From Actinomycetospora chibensis (lineage in GTDB: Bacteria > Actinomycetota > Actinomycetes > Mycobacteriales > Pseudonocardiaceae): 64,000 nt of DNA. Under the pieces are notes generated by a model. It was not told the DNA's origin, ran no database searches, and saw only the letters and a list, made by a program, of their open reading frames with translations. The DNA lies in assembly GCF_028737215.1 (NCBI RefSeq), contig NZ_JAQZAM010000007.1:186001-250000 (forward strand). Reading direction: 5' to 3'. This document shows positions 37,795-46,290 of the stretch, one piece after another. The number at the start of each line of letters is the position of its first letter. Within the stretch, counting starts at the first letter, position 1. Position numbers and translations under genes: made by a program.

Positions 37795-39360
37795 TCACTC
37801 CCACACCAGCATCCCGTGCCGGACCAGGTCCCGGACGACGGGAAGGGCGGCCTCGGCGAGCTCGTCGGCATCACGGCCGTGGGCCAGCGCGAGCAGATCG
37901 AGGAGGTCGCGTAGCGGCAGGTACCCGCGACACCCGGCCAGCAGGGCGACGCCCAGCTCGTCGACGTCGTGGCGCCACTGCGGACCGTCGAGGCGCACCA
38001 GCGTCGCCGCCACCTCCGACCAGCCCTCGTCGGTGGGGACGAGCCCGCGCTCGAGGGCGACGGTGTCCGGCACCCGGGGCCGCGTGTCGAGCAGCGTGTC
38101 GCCGGGGTGCCGGGCGAGCCAGGCCGTGCGGTCGAGCCACGCCTCGATCTCGGGGCCCAGCGGGTCGTCGTGGGACTGGCGGAGGTCCTCGCAGACGACC
38201 GTGCCCGCGACGTCCGGGGCGGTGCGGCGCAGGGTCACGAACCCGAACCCGATCGCGTGAACGCCCTCGCCGGCCAGGAAGTCCAGCCACCGCTCCGAGA
38301 GCGCCGTGCCCTCGGGCGAGGCCGGGTCGACGCCCGCGTCGCGCAGCCAGGTCCCGACGTGCAGCGCGGGATCCGCGACGTCGCGCTGCACCACCCACGC
38401 GTCCAGCCCGCCCGGCGCGGCGGCCTCCGCCGCCTCCGCGAGCCAGGTGCGCGGGCGCTCGGTCCAGTCGTCGGAGGTGATCAGCCAGGAGGCGAGCAGC
38501 TGGGCGACGCCGCCCTCGGTCAGGAAGCCGGGCAGCCGGCCCACCAGCAGGGCGCTCGCCCCGTCGCCGCCGAGCCCGGAGTCGCGGTAGACGTGGTCCA
38601 CCTGCGGCGGCCCGGGTACGAACGGCGGGTTGCTGACGATCTGGTCGAACCGGCGCCCGGCCACCGGCTCGAGCCACGGGCCGGCGAGGAGCTCGGCGTC
38701 GACGCCGGAGAGCGCGAGCGTCACCCGCGCCATGTCCAGCGCGCGGTCCGAGACGTCCGTGCCCGTCATCCGGCGCGCGTGTCCGGAGCAGTGCAGCACC
38801 TGCACCCCGCACCCCGTGCCCACGTCCAGGAGCGTGTCGACCGGGCGGCGGACCGTCGCCCGCGCCAGTGACAGCGACGCCGCGCCGGTGCCCAGGACGT
38901 GTTCGCGGTCGGCGGTCCGGCCGGCGGGATCGACCTCGAGGTCCGAGAGCACCCACCACGTTCCGGCATCCGGAACGGCCGCGTCGCCGTGCGGGCGCAG
39001 GTCCAGCGCAGCGGAGACCTGCCCGTCCCGGTCGCTGAGCAGCCCGGCGGAGACGGCCTCGCCGACGTCCACGGGCTCCAGCGCCTCCGCTGCCTCGTCC
39101 CGCGGCACGGCGTCGCCCAGCAGGAACAGCCGGATCAGCGTTCCCGCGTCGCCGGCGTCCCGGACCGCGCGGCGGGCCGGTGTGGTCTCGCCGCGGTCGA
39201 GCGCGGCACGCGCCGCCGGTCCGAGGAGCGCGGCCACCCGGTCCACCGTGAACCCCATTCGCCCCAAAGCCGTGCGTAAGCCACGCCACATTCGGGCATC
39301 AGGAACGACGACACCCTCCGTGACAGCGATGTCCGATTCGGGGAGGTCGTGTCGGGGCAC
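37795..39360 (-). CDS. Class I SAM-dependent methyltransferase (HemK/PrmC-like core, DUF7059/DUF7782 type)
   Basis: About 521 residues if GTG 39360 is the start; ATG 39291 (MWRGLRTALG) is an alternative, as no ribosome site decides. The N-terminal helical region (GFTVDRVAALLGPAARAALDRGE) is followed by the Rossmann methyltransferase: LLDVGTGCGVQVLHCSG (SAM motif I), GTDVSDRALDMARVTLAL and the NPPF catalytic motif near residues 244-247 (QIVSNPPFVPG). NPPF/NPPY enzymes methylate the amide of Gln/Asn or adenine N6; the target here is unknown. A long C-terminal domain ends in a helical region. Lies 7 bp upstream of dtd, so the two form an operon; divergent from acs. Confidence 0.87.
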   Translation of the reverse strand: MPRHDLPESDIAVTEGVVVPDARMWRGLRTALGRMGFTVDRVAALLGPAARAALDRGETTPARRAVRDAGDAGTLIRLFLLGDAVPRDEAAEALEPVDVGEAVSAGLLSDRDGQVSAALDLRPHGDAAVPDAGTWWVLSDLEVDPAGRTADREHVLGTGAASLSLARATVRRPVDTLLDVGTGCGVQVLHCSGHARRMTGTDVSDRALDMARVTLALSGVDAELLAGPWLEPVAGRRFDQIVSNPPFVPGPPQVDHVYRDSGLGGDGASALLVGRLPGFLTEGGVAQLLASWLITSDDWTERPRTWLAEAAEAAAPGGLDAWVVQRDVADPALHVGTWLRDAGVDPASPEGTALSERWLDFLAGEGVHAIGFGFVTLRRTAPDVAGTVVCEDLRQSHDDPLGPEIEAWLDRTAWLARHPGDTLLDTRPRVPDTVALERGLVPTDEGWSEVAATLVRLDGPQWRHDVDELGVALLAGCRGYLPLRDLLDLLALAHGRDADELAEAALPVVRDLVRHGMLVWE

Positions 39361-39446
39361 GCACGTGATCGTCACACTGCAGCCGCAGTCGATCATCGCC
39401 ACCCTGGCCGCGACCTCTCCGATCGCACCGTTGCCTCGGGCAGGGA

Positions 39447-39466
39447 TGTGCGTGACGGTACGCACA
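39447..39466. promoter_or_regulatory. Inverted repeat in the acs / methyltransferase divergent promoter
   Basis: TGTGCGT (39447-39453) and ACGCACA (39460-39466) are exact inverted copies with a 6-bp spacer, 68 bp before the acs start. Half-sites begin TGTG as for CRP/GlxR sites, but the spacing does not fit that consensus. A plausible operator for acs. Confidence 0.45.
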
Positions 39467-39534
39467 CAGCAAGGGGCACCAGGCGTCGACGGCGCCGACC
39501 GGTGCCCGTGACGACGACCGGGAGGCACACGCGG

Positions 39535-41475
39535 ATGTCGGAAGCGACCACCAGCCAGGAGGGGAAGACCTACCCGCCGGACTCGGAGCTGTCGAAGACG
39601 GCCAACGTGCGGCCGGAGATGCTGGAGCAGGACCTCCAGGAGTTCTGGAGCGAGCAGGCCAAGGACAAGATCAGCTGGTTCGAGCCCTTCGACACGGTTC
39701 TCGACTGGAACCTGCCCTACGCGAAGTGGTTCGTCGGCGGGAAGCTCAACGCCTGCTACAACTGCGTCGACCGGCACGTCGAGAACGGCAAGGGCGACAA
39801 GGTGGCCCTGCACGTCGTGCCCGACGACGGCCCGGACTCGTCCGAGGCGCGGGACATCACCTTCTCGCAGCTGCAGGAGCAGGTGGTCAAATTCGCCAAC
39901 GGGCTCAAGAAGCTCGGCGTCGGCAAGGGCGTCCCTGTCGGGATCTACATGCAGATGATCCCCGAGGCCGTCGTGGCGATGCTGGCGTGCGCCCGTCTGG
40001 GTGCGCCGCACACCGTGGTGTTCGGCGGGTTCAGCGGCAAGGCCGTGGCCGAGCGCTGCAACGACCTCGAGTGCAAGGTCCTCATCACCCAGGACGAGTC
40101 GATGCGCGGCGGCAAGGCCGGCGCGCAGAAGACCAACGCCGACGAGGGTCTCGACGCCGGCCCGACCACCGTCGAGAAGGTCGTCGTCGTCAAGCGCTCC
40201 GGGGCGGACATCCCGATGGGCGACCGCGACGTCTACCTCGACGACCTCACCTCGGACGTCTCCGGCGACGCGTCGGACTGCCCGTGCGAGCCGATGGAGT
40301 CCGAGGACCTGCTCTTCCTGCTCTACACGTCGGGCTCCACCGGGAAGCCGAAGGGCGTCGTCCACACCACCGGCGGCTACCTCGTCGGCACGGCGACGAC
40401 CCACAACCTGGTCTTCGACGTCAAGGACGACTCGGTCTACTGGTGCGCGGCCGACATCGGCTGGATCACCGGCCACAGCTACATCGTCTACGGGCCGCTG
40501 GCCAACGGGTGCACCTCGGTGCTCTTCGAGGGCGTTCCCGGCTACCCGGACAAGGACGTGTGGTGGAGGACCATCGACAAGTACGGGGTGACGATCCTCT
40601 ACACCTCGCCGACGGCGATCAAGTCGCACATGAAGGCCGGCGAGCAGCACATCGAGGGCCACGACCTGAGCTCGATCAAGATCCTCGGGAGCGTCGGTGA
40701 GCCGATCAACCCGGACGTCTGGGAGTGGTACCGCGAGCACGTCGGCGGCGGCAAGGCGCCGATCATGGACACCTGGTGGCAGACCGAGACCGGGCACATC
40801 CTGATCACGCCGCTGCCCGGGATCACCACGATGAAGCCGGGCATGGCGCAGCAGCCGTTCCCCGGCGTGCGTCCGGAGATCCGCGACGACGAGGGCAACC
40901 AGCTCGGCGTCGAGCAGACCGGCAACCTCGTGCTCACCCAGCCCTGGCCGGGCATGATGCGCACGCTCTACAACGACGACCAGCGCTTCAAGGACACCTA
41001 CTGGTCGAAGTACTCCGACGCGTACTTCGCCGGTGACGGCGCCAAGTACGACGCCGACGGCGACATCCAGCTCATGGGTCGCATCGACGACGTCGTCAAC
41101 GTGTCCGGCCACCGTCTCTCGACCTTCGAGGTCGAGAGCGCCCTGGTCGAGCACGCCGACGTCGCCGAGGCCGCCGTCGCGGCGCGCAAGGACGACGACA
41201 CCGGGCAGGCGATCGTCGCCTTCGTGTCGCTCAAGGGCGACAAGGAGGGCACCGAGGAGCTGGAGCAGGCGCTGCGCGAGCAGGTCGCTCAGTCGATCGG
41301 CAAGCTCGCCCGTCCCGCGACGGTGATCTTCGCCAGCGACCTTCCGAAGACGCGGTCGGGGAAGATCATGCGGCGGCTCCTCAAGAACCTCGCGGAGGGC
41401 GAGGAGCTGGGCGACACGTCCACGCTCGTCGACCCGACCGTCGTGGAGGAGATGCAGAAGCAGATGAACAGCTAG
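39535..41475 (+). CDS. acs: Acetyl-CoA synthetase (AMP-forming)
   Basis: 646 residues from ATG 39535 with GGGAGGCA about 9 nt upstream. It activates acetate to acetyl-CoA through acetyl-AMP. AMP-binding signature YTSGSTGKPKGVVHT near residues 262-276; WWQTETGHILITPLPG is the adenine/acetyl pocket with the Trp that limits the acyl group to acetate; core hinge GRIDDVVNVSGHRLST; C-terminal PKTRSGKIMRR contains Lys610, the lysine equivalent to Salmonella Lys609 that is acetylated by Pat and deacetylated by AcuC/CobB. acuC and a Pat-type gene lie 4-8 kb upstream. Three hairpins follow the gene. Confidence 0.97.
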   Translation: MSEATTSQEGKTYPPDSELSKTANVRPEMLEQDLQEFWSEQAKDKISWFEPFDTVLDWNLPYAKWFVGGKLNACYNCVDRHVENGKGDKVALHVVPDDGPDSSEARDITFSQLQEQVVKFANGLKKLGVGKGVPVGIYMQMIPEAVVAMLACARLGAPHTVVFGGFSGKAVAERCNDLECKVLITQDESMRGGKAGAQKTNADEGLDAGPTTVEKVVVVKRSGADIPMGDRDVYLDDLTSDVSGDASDCPCEPMESEDLLFLLYTSGSTGKPKGVVHTTGGYLVGTATTHNLVFDVKDDSVYWCAADIGWITGHSYIVYGPLANGCTSVLFEGVPGYPDKDVWWRTIDKYGVTILYTSPTAIKSHMKAGEQHIEGHDLSSIKILGSVGEPINPDVWEWYREHVGGGKAPIMDTWWQTETGHILITPLPGITTMKPGMAQQPFPGVRPEIRDDEGNQLGVEQTGNLVLTQPWPGMMRTLYNDDQRFKDTYWSKYSDAYFAGDGAKYDADGDIQLMGRIDDVVNVSGHRLSTFEVESALVEHADVAEAAVAARKDDDTGQAIVAFVSLKGDKEGTEELEQALREQVAQSIGKLARPATVIFASDLPKTRSGKIMRRLLKNLAEGEELGDTSTLVDPTVVEEMQKQMNS

Positions 41476-41487
41476 GTGCGCTTCGCG

Positions 41488-41533
41488 CATGTGAGCACGT
41501 CGAGGTGCTCCGGCACCTCGACGTGGTCACATG
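41488..41533. repeat. Hairpin 1 after acs (21-bp arms)
   Basis: Arms 41488-41508 and 41513-41533 pair with a single mismatch around the loop TCCG. Starts 13 bp after the acs stop and is the best candidate for its terminator. Confidence 0.8.
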
Positions 41534-41545
41534 ACGCAGCCACGG

Positions 41546-41596
41546 GAACGAACGGCGCTTTCGTTGCATTCGATGCAGCGAAAGCGCCGTTCGTTC
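41546..41596. repeat. Hairpin 2 after acs (about 24-bp stem, 3-nt loop)
   Basis: Arms 41546-41563 and 41579-41596 are perfect 18-bp inverted copies (GAACGAACGGCGCTTTCG). After one T/G wobble the stem continues as TGCAT/ATGCA to the loop TCG. A 51-bp near-perfect palindrome; long for a plain terminator and typical of a dispersed palindromic element. Confidence 0.8.
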
Positions 41597-41629
41597 GTTC
41601 GGGGGCCGGCGCCCAGGGTCGGCACCGAA

Positions 41630-41689
41630 GATCACGGGCGCGCGAAGCACCTCGCCCGCGTTCGTGAGGTGGACGGCGCGCCCGTGATC
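41630..41689. repeat. Hairpin 3, between acs and the convergent acyltransferase
   Basis: Outer arms GATCACGGGCGCGC (41630-41643) and exact inverse (41676-41689) enclose inner arms CACCTC (41648-41653) and GAGGTG (41666-41671). It ends 22 bp before the stop of the acyltransferase gene and may terminate transcripts from that side. Confidence 0.75.
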
Positions 41690-41711
41690 TCCCGGGCCGC
41701 CGGGGGACGGC

Positions 41712-42584
41712 TCAGCTGACGGCGGGCGGCTGGAGCTCGGTGGCGTGATCGGCGCGCTCGTGGACCTCGGGCTGCGGCGGCTCCTCGCGACGCAGCACCA
41801 CGAGCTGCTCGGTGATCCGGCCCATGATCCGGTCGGTGGCCTCCTGCAGGGCGGTGCGCCCGATCCGTCCCTCGCGCAGGTCGTCGAGGGTGACGGGCGG
41901 ACCCGCGAGCACGCTCAGGGTCGCGCGCGGGTAGAGCGTGCCGACCCTCGCGGTCGGCGGGAGCAGGTGGTTGGAGCCCCACTGGGCCACCGGGATCACC
42001 GGCGCCCCGGTCTCCAGGGCCATGCGTGCGACGCCGGTGCGCGCCGGGCGGGGCCAGCCGTCGGAGTGCTCGGCGAAACCGCCCTCCGGGTAGACGACGA
42101 CCACCTCGCCCTGCCGCACCGCCTCGACCGCCGCGCGGAAGGCCTCGATGCCGGAGGCGCTCCGGTCGACAGGGATGTGTCGGCCCCCGCGCAGCGGCGC
42201 GCCGACCACCGTCTGGCCCCACAGCTCCTTCATCGCGAGGAAGCGGGGCACGCGGCCCTGGGCCACGCAGTAGGAGACCAGGACGATCGGGTCGACGTGC
42301 GAGAGGTGGTTCACCGCGAGCAGCGCCCCGCCGGAAGCCGGCACCTGGCGCCCGCCGCGGAAGTCCCAGCGCGCCACGGCCATGAGCACCGGCCAGAGCA
42401 GGTCGATCGCGAAGCCGTACCAGAAGCCGCGGTCGGTGCGGGGGTAGAGCGCCAGGATCGCGAGCTTGCGCCACAGCCGCATCGGCCGCCCCGGACGACG
42501 TCGGTCGTGGGCCTGGGAGATCCGGCGGAGCCGGTCCTGACGCGCCATGCCGCAGATCATGTCTTCCGCCGCACGCGGTCGCAT
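41712..42584 (-). CDS. 1-acylglycerol-3-phosphate acyltransferase (PlsC family)
   Basis: 290 residues; ATG 42584 has GAGGG 9 nt upstream, with ATG 42548 (MARQDRLRR) as a later option. Acyltransferase motifs: NHLSHVDP with His93 and Asp98 (the HX4D catalytic pair), GAPLRGGRHIPVDR (motif II-like), VVVYPEGGFAEHSDG (motif III, EGG) and PVIPVAQWGS (motif IV). A hydrophobic stretch at about residues 55-70 docks it to the membrane. It acylates lysophosphatidate in phospholipid synthesis. The basic N-terminus and Pro/Glu tail are not conserved. Probably in one transcript with the upstream M50-like gene, 12 bp away. Confidence 0.9.
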   Translation of the reverse strand: MRPRAAEDMICGMARQDRLRRISQAHDRRRPGRPMRLWRKLAILALYPRTDRGFWYGFAIDLLWPVLMAVARWDFRGGRQVPASGGALLAVNHLSHVDPIVLVSYCVAQGRVPRFLAMKELWGQTVVGAPLRGGRHIPVDRSASGIEAFRAAVEAVRQGEVVVVYPEGGFAEHSDGWPRPARTGVARMALETGAPVIPVAQWGSNHLLPPTARVGTLYPRATLSVLAGPPVTLDDLREGRIGRTALQEATDRIMGRITEQLVVLRREEPPQPEVHERADHATELQPPAVS

Positions 42585-42596
42585 GGGTGGATGCCC

Positions 42597-43280
42597 TCAG
42601 ACGATGGCGTAGCCGGGTCGGAGGAGGAGCTGGGCCCCGACGACGAGGGAGACCAGGCCGATGAAGAGCCAGGTCAACGACCACACGAACTCCGGGATGA
42701 GAGTCATCTTTCTCAGGTCCTCGGAGTCCCCGGAACCGCCCAGGACACGGACGATGCGCAGGAGGCCACCGAGAAGGAGCAGCCACGCGATGGCGACCGC
42801 GAAGGCGGCCTGGAGCGACGGCGTTCCCGCGATGAGCAACCAGCCGAGACCGAGGGTGATCAAGCCCGGGATCAGGAACGCGAGAGCGTTGCGGGACCGG
42901 GCCACGGCCAGCACAGACAGAACGATCGAGACCAACAGGACGGCCCACGGGTTGCCCGCGGCGATGAGTGCGGCCGCCGCCAGGCCCAGGAACGACGGCA
43001 CGATGTAGGCGACGAAGCTGCTGAAGATCCTGGTGAGCCAGATTCCGGGGCCCGCCGCCACGGTCTCGCCGTCGGCATTGTCCTTCAGGTTCCAGTAGCG
43101 GGTGCCCCGCAGCGTCAGAAGGTTGGCGAGCATGTGGCCGCCCTCGTGCGCAAGCGTGACGGGGTACCGGGCGAGGATCGGGGAGAACAACACGAACAAC
43201 AGCACGATGAACCCCGTACCGAACGCGATCGGTTCTCCCACGATCGGGACGTCATTGACCCCCAGGTCCACCCCCACCAT
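42597..43280 (-). CDS. M50-family (M50B-like) membrane metallopeptidase
   Basis: 227 residues with about seven hydrophobic segments. Zinc motif HEGGH (His45-Glu46...His49) lies inside the second membrane helix, as in site-2-type proteases of the peptidase M50B group. A third ligand would come from a later helix (possibly Asp/Asn in NLKDNADG or further on; not clear). The family cleaves within the membrane or is a degenerate relative; function here is unknown. Third-position GC is slightly lower and AT-rich codons more frequent than in neighbours, hinting at a distinct origin. Start ATG 43280 has no ribosome site. Confidence 0.78.
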   Translation of the reverse strand: MVGVDLGVNDVPIVGEPIAFGTGFIVLLFVLFSPILARYPVTLAHEGGHMLANLLTLRGTRYWNLKDNADGETVAAGPGIWLTRIFSSFVAYIVPSFLGLAAAALIAAGNPWAVLLVSIVLSVLAVARSRNALAFLIPGLITLGLGWLLIAGTPSLQAAFAVAIAWLLLLGGLLRIVRVLGGSGDSEDLRKMTLIPEFVWSLTWLFIGLVSLVVGAQLLLRPGYAIV

Positions 43281-43304
43281 GAGGTGAATCGCAGCACGTT
43301 CCGT

Positions 43305-43321
43305 ATCCGGATCACCCGGAT
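43305..43321. promoter_or_regulatory. Inverted repeat in the cfa / M50 divergent promoter
   Basis: ATCCGG (43305-43310) and CCGGAT (43316-43321) flank ATCAC in the 153-bp region between the two divergent genes. Candidate operator; no regulator gene adjoins it. Confidence 0.35.
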
Positions 43322-43433
43322 GACACGCCGTCTACGCCCGATCGCGACGAGGCAACTGTGACGGATGCGAACCGGGCGAACCGATCGCCGGTGCGGTCCG
43401 ATCCATGGGACGTCGCGACGGAGGGAGAACACG

Positions 43434-44765
43434 GTGGGCGCAGGGGCAGCACAGCGGGTGGCGGACGCGGTCGGGGCGTTCCTCGAGGGCCCGGTGCCGG
43501 TGCGCATCCGGGCGTGGGACGGCAGCGAGGCCGGGGCGGCGCCGGGTCCCGGCGTGCCGACGGTGGTGCTGCGCTCGCGGCGGGCGCTGCGCCGGCTGCT
43601 GTGGGAGCCGGGCGAGATGGGCCTGGCGCACGCCTACGTCTCGGGTGACCTCGACGTCGACGGCGACCTCGCCGAGGGGCTCTCGGCGATGTGGGCGCTG
43701 GTGAACTCGGGAACGATCACGAAGCGCCGCCCCGGGGCCCGCGAGCTCCCGGGGCTCGCCGCGCAGGCCGTGCGTCTCGGGCTCCTCGGCACCAAGCCGG
43801 CGCCGCCGCCCGAGGCCATCAGGATCAAGGGGCGGCTGCACAGCAAGCGCCGGGACAGGGCGGTCATCGCCCACCACTACGACGCCGGCAACGCGTTCTA
43901 CAGCCTGCTGCTCGACGACTCGATGGCCTACTCGTCGGGCTACTGGACGTCGGAGGACAGCACCCTCGAGCAGGCGCAGCGCGACAAGCTCGACCTGATC
44001 TGCCGCAAGCTCGACCTCGCGCCCGGGCGCAGGCTGCTCGACATCGGCTGCGGCTGGGGCTCGCTCGCCGTGCACGCCGCGCGCGAGTTCGGCGCCCAGG
44101 TGCGTGCGGTGACGATCTCCCGCGAGCAGCGCGACCAGGTCAACGCCCGGATCCGTGCCGAGGGGCTCGCCGGCCAGGTGCAGGTCGACCTGCTCGACTA
44201 CCGCGATGTCGCCGAGAAGATCACCGCGGTCGACGGCCCCTTCGACGCCGTGAGCGCGATCGAGATGGGTGAGCACGTCGGCGACGCGCACTACCCGGTC
44301 TTCGCCGCGACCCTCCACGGCGCGCTCCGGCCGGGCGGGCGGGCCCTGGTCCAGCAGATGTCGCGCGGGGCGAACGCGCCCGGCGGCGGCGCGTTCATCG
44401 AGACCTACGTGACGCCGGACATGGTGATGCGCCCCGTCGGCGACACCCTGACGTTCCTGCAGCGCTCGGGCCTCGAGGTCCGCGACGTGCACGTCATGCG
44501 GGAGCACTACGTCCCGACGATCCGGGCCTGGCTCGCCACCCTCGAGGAGCGCTTCGACGAGGCCGTCGGGCTCCTCGGCGAGCGCGGCGCGCGGATGTGG
44601 CGGCTCTACCTGGCCGGGGGCGCGCTGGCGTTCGAGGAGAACCGCATGGGCGTCGACCAGATCCTCCTCGCCCGCCCCACCGACCGCGGCCGCAGCGGCA
44701 TGCCCGCCACGCGCGACGACTGGTCCGTGCGAGCGCGTTCGGACGCGGGTACGCCGGGCTCGTGA
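43434..44765 (+). CDS. cfa: Cyclopropane-fatty-acyl-phospholipid synthase family protein
   Basis: 443 residues from GTG 43434 with GAGGGAG at 43421-43427. After an N-terminal domain (residues 1-130, including MGLAHAYVSGDLDVDGDL) comes the SAM methyltransferase: IAHHYDAGNAFYSLLLDDSMAYSSGYW, LLDIGCGWGSLAVHAA (SAM motif near residue 202), VTISREQRDQVNAR and the active-site EMGEHVG. It adds a methylene or methyl group across double bonds of membrane lipids. GTGA overlap with DUF1295 and the FAD-oxidase/DUF1365 pair downstream resemble clusters for singlet-oxygen defence and furan or 10-methyl fatty acids, so the product may not be a simple cyclopropane. Confidence 0.93.
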   Translation: MGAGAAQRVADAVGAFLEGPVPVRIRAWDGSEAGAAPGPGVPTVVLRSRRALRRLLWEPGEMGLAHAYVSGDLDVDGDLAEGLSAMWALVNSGTITKRRPGARELPGLAAQAVRLGLLGTKPAPPPEAIRIKGRLHSKRRDRAVIAHHYDAGNAFYSLLLDDSMAYSSGYWTSEDSTLEQAQRDKLDLICRKLDLAPGRRLLDIGCGWGSLAVHAAREFGAQVRAVTISREQRDQVNARIRAEGLAGQVQVDLLDYRDVAEKITAVDGPFDAVSAIEMGEHVGDAHYPVFAATLHGALRPGGRALVQQMSRGANAPGGGAFIETYVTPDMVMRPVGDTLTFLQRSGLEVRDVHVMREHYVPTIRAWLATLEERFDEAVGLLGERGARMWRLYLAGGALAFEENRMGVDQILLARPTDRGRSGMPATRDDWSVRARSDAGTPGS

Positions 44766-45607
44766 GTCCTGCCTTCGCGATTGACACCTTCGACCTTGCC
44801 GCCTTCGGCCTCCTGCTCGCGGCCGCGGTGGCCGGCGTCGTCGTGGTGTTCGCGGCGACGCTGGTCGTCGCGCTCCTGGCCGGGCGGCACAGCGTCGTCG
44901 ACGTGACGTGGGGCCTGGGCTTCGTGGTCGTCGCCGTGAGCGCCTACGTGACCTCGGGTGTCCTCGGCGTCGGCAACACCGTGGTGCGCACCGTCGTGCT
45001 CGCGCTCGTGGCGGTCTGGGGCCTGCGCCTGGCGATCTACATCGGCTGGCGCAACCACGGGAAGGGCGAGGACCCGCGCTACGCGGAGATGCTCGGCGAC
45101 GACCACCCGCCGGGCGCGGTGACCGCGTACGTGCTCCGCAAGGTCTATCTGCCGCAGGCCGGCGTCATGCTCGTCGTGTCACTGCCGGTGCTGGCCGCGA
45201 TGGTGCGGGCGTCGACGGTGCTGCCCGTGGTGATCGTCGGGGCGGTGGTGTGGCTGGTCGGGTTCGCCTTCGAGTCGGTCGGCGACGCCCAGCTCGCGTC
45301 GTTCAAGTCCGACCCGGACAACAAGGGCAAGGTCATGGACTCGGGACTCTGGCGCTACACCCGCCACCCGAACTACTTCGGCGACGCCTGCGTCTGGTGG
45401 GGCGTCTTCGTCGTCGCCGCGGGCCACCCGCTCGCCCTGGTCACGGTCGTCGGGCCGCTGCTGATGACGTACCTGCTCACGTCCGTGACGGGCAAGGAGC
45501 TCACCGAGAAGTCGATGTCGCAGCGCCCGGGGTACGACGAGTACGTCCGTCGCACGTCGGGCTTCCTGCCGCTGCCCCCGGGCTCCCGCCCGGCCCGCGC
45601 CACGTGA
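44762..45607 (+). CDS. DUF1295 membrane protein (steroid-reductase-like fold)
   Basis: 281 residues from GTG 44762, overlapping the cfa stop as GTGA. About seven membrane helices. The C-terminal signature SGLWRYTRHPNYFGDACVWWG ... PLLMTYLLTSVTGKELTEKSM is that of DUF1295, related to steroid 5-alpha-reductases and isoprenylcysteine methyltransferases that bind NADPH or SAM at the HPNYFGD loop. WGLGFVVVAVSAYV precedes it. A lipid reductase acting on the Cfa product is a reasonable proposal (inference from the constant pairing of the two genes). Confidence 0.9.
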   Translation: MSPAFAIDTFDLAAFGLLLAAAVAGVVVVFAATLVVALLAGRHSVVDVTWGLGFVVVAVSAYVTSGVLGVGNTVVRTVVLALVAVWGLRLAIYIGWRNHGKGEDPRYAEMLGDDHPPGAVTAYVLRKVYLPQAGVMLVVSLPVLAAMVRASTVLPVVIVGAVVWLVGFAFESVGDAQLASFKSDPDNKGKVMDSGLWRYTRHPNYFGDACVWWGVFVVAAGHPLALVTVVGPLLMTYLLTSVTGKELTEKSMSQRPGYDEYVRRTSGFLPLPPGSRPARAT

Positions 45608-45634
45608 GACGGGCGCGCGCCGGTCGGGACGGGC

Positions 45635-46096
45635 TCAGGCGCCCTGACGCTCGCGGAGGGTCTTGAGGGCGTCGTCGGCGTGCAGGTCGAACTTCATCTC
45701 GCTGCCGATCACCTCGAGCACCGTGCGGTCGGTGTCGATGACGAAGGTCTTGCGCTTCACCGGCAGCGCCGGCAGCCACGACCGCTTCGCGCCGAACTGC
45801 TTGGCGACGGCACCGTCGGGGTCCGAGAGAAGGGGGTAGTCGAAGGAGTGCGTGGTCGAGAACGTGTGCTGCCTCTCCACCGAGTCGGCGCTGATGCCGA
45901 CGCGCTGGGCCCCCACCGCGGCGAACTCGGACGCGAGGTCGCGGAAGTGGCAGCTCTCCTGGGTGCAGCCGCCCGAGGAGGCCAGGGGGTAGAAGAACAG
46001 CACCACCGGTCCGTCGGCGAGCAGCCCGGACAGCGTCCGGCGGGCGCCGGTGTCGTCGGCGAGCTCGAAGTCGGGGGCGATGTCTCCGGCCTTCAT
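45635..46096 (-). CDS. Peroxiredoxin (Bcp/AhpE-like)
   Basis: 153 residues from ATG 46096, the conserved start MKAGDIAPDFELADDTG. Peroxidatic cysteine Cys44 and a second Cys49 lie in SSGGCTQESCHFRD, the five-residue spacing of 2-Cys BCP proteins. It reduces H2O2 or lipid peroxides with thioredoxin. The gene is on the opposite strand, in the middle of a lipid-modification cluster, convergent with DUF1295, which strengthens the link of this cluster to oxidative stress. An Asp/Gly linker and VKRKTFVIDTDRTVLEVIGSEM complete the thioredoxin fold. Confidence 0.92.
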   Translation of the reverse strand: MKAGDIAPDFELADDTGARRTLSGLLADGPVVLFFYPLASSGGCTQESCHFRDLASEFAAVGAQRVGISADSVERQHTFSTTHSFDYPLLSDPDGAVAKQFGAKRSWLPALPVKRKTFVIDTDRTVLEVIGSEMKFDLHADDALKTLRERQGA

Positions 46097-46290
46097 GGGG
46101 GGTTCCTTCCGCGGGCGGGGATGTCTCGGGACGCGTACGTCCCGGGCGCGTGAGGGGTTCGGCGGCCGTGACGGGGGCGTGTCCGCGACCCATGATCCTC
46201 GCGCTCGCCGGCCGGGAGGGTGGCGCGCGCCTCGTCCGCTGAGGCGCCTCCCGGACCGCGTCCCCACGCCGCAGGCCGCAGGATGGAGAC

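Noticed and set aside
39430-39480. CRP/GlxR site upstream of acs
   Set aside because: Half-sites TGTG/CACA are present but spaced too far apart for TGTGA-N6-TCACA; kept only as an unnamed inverted repeat.
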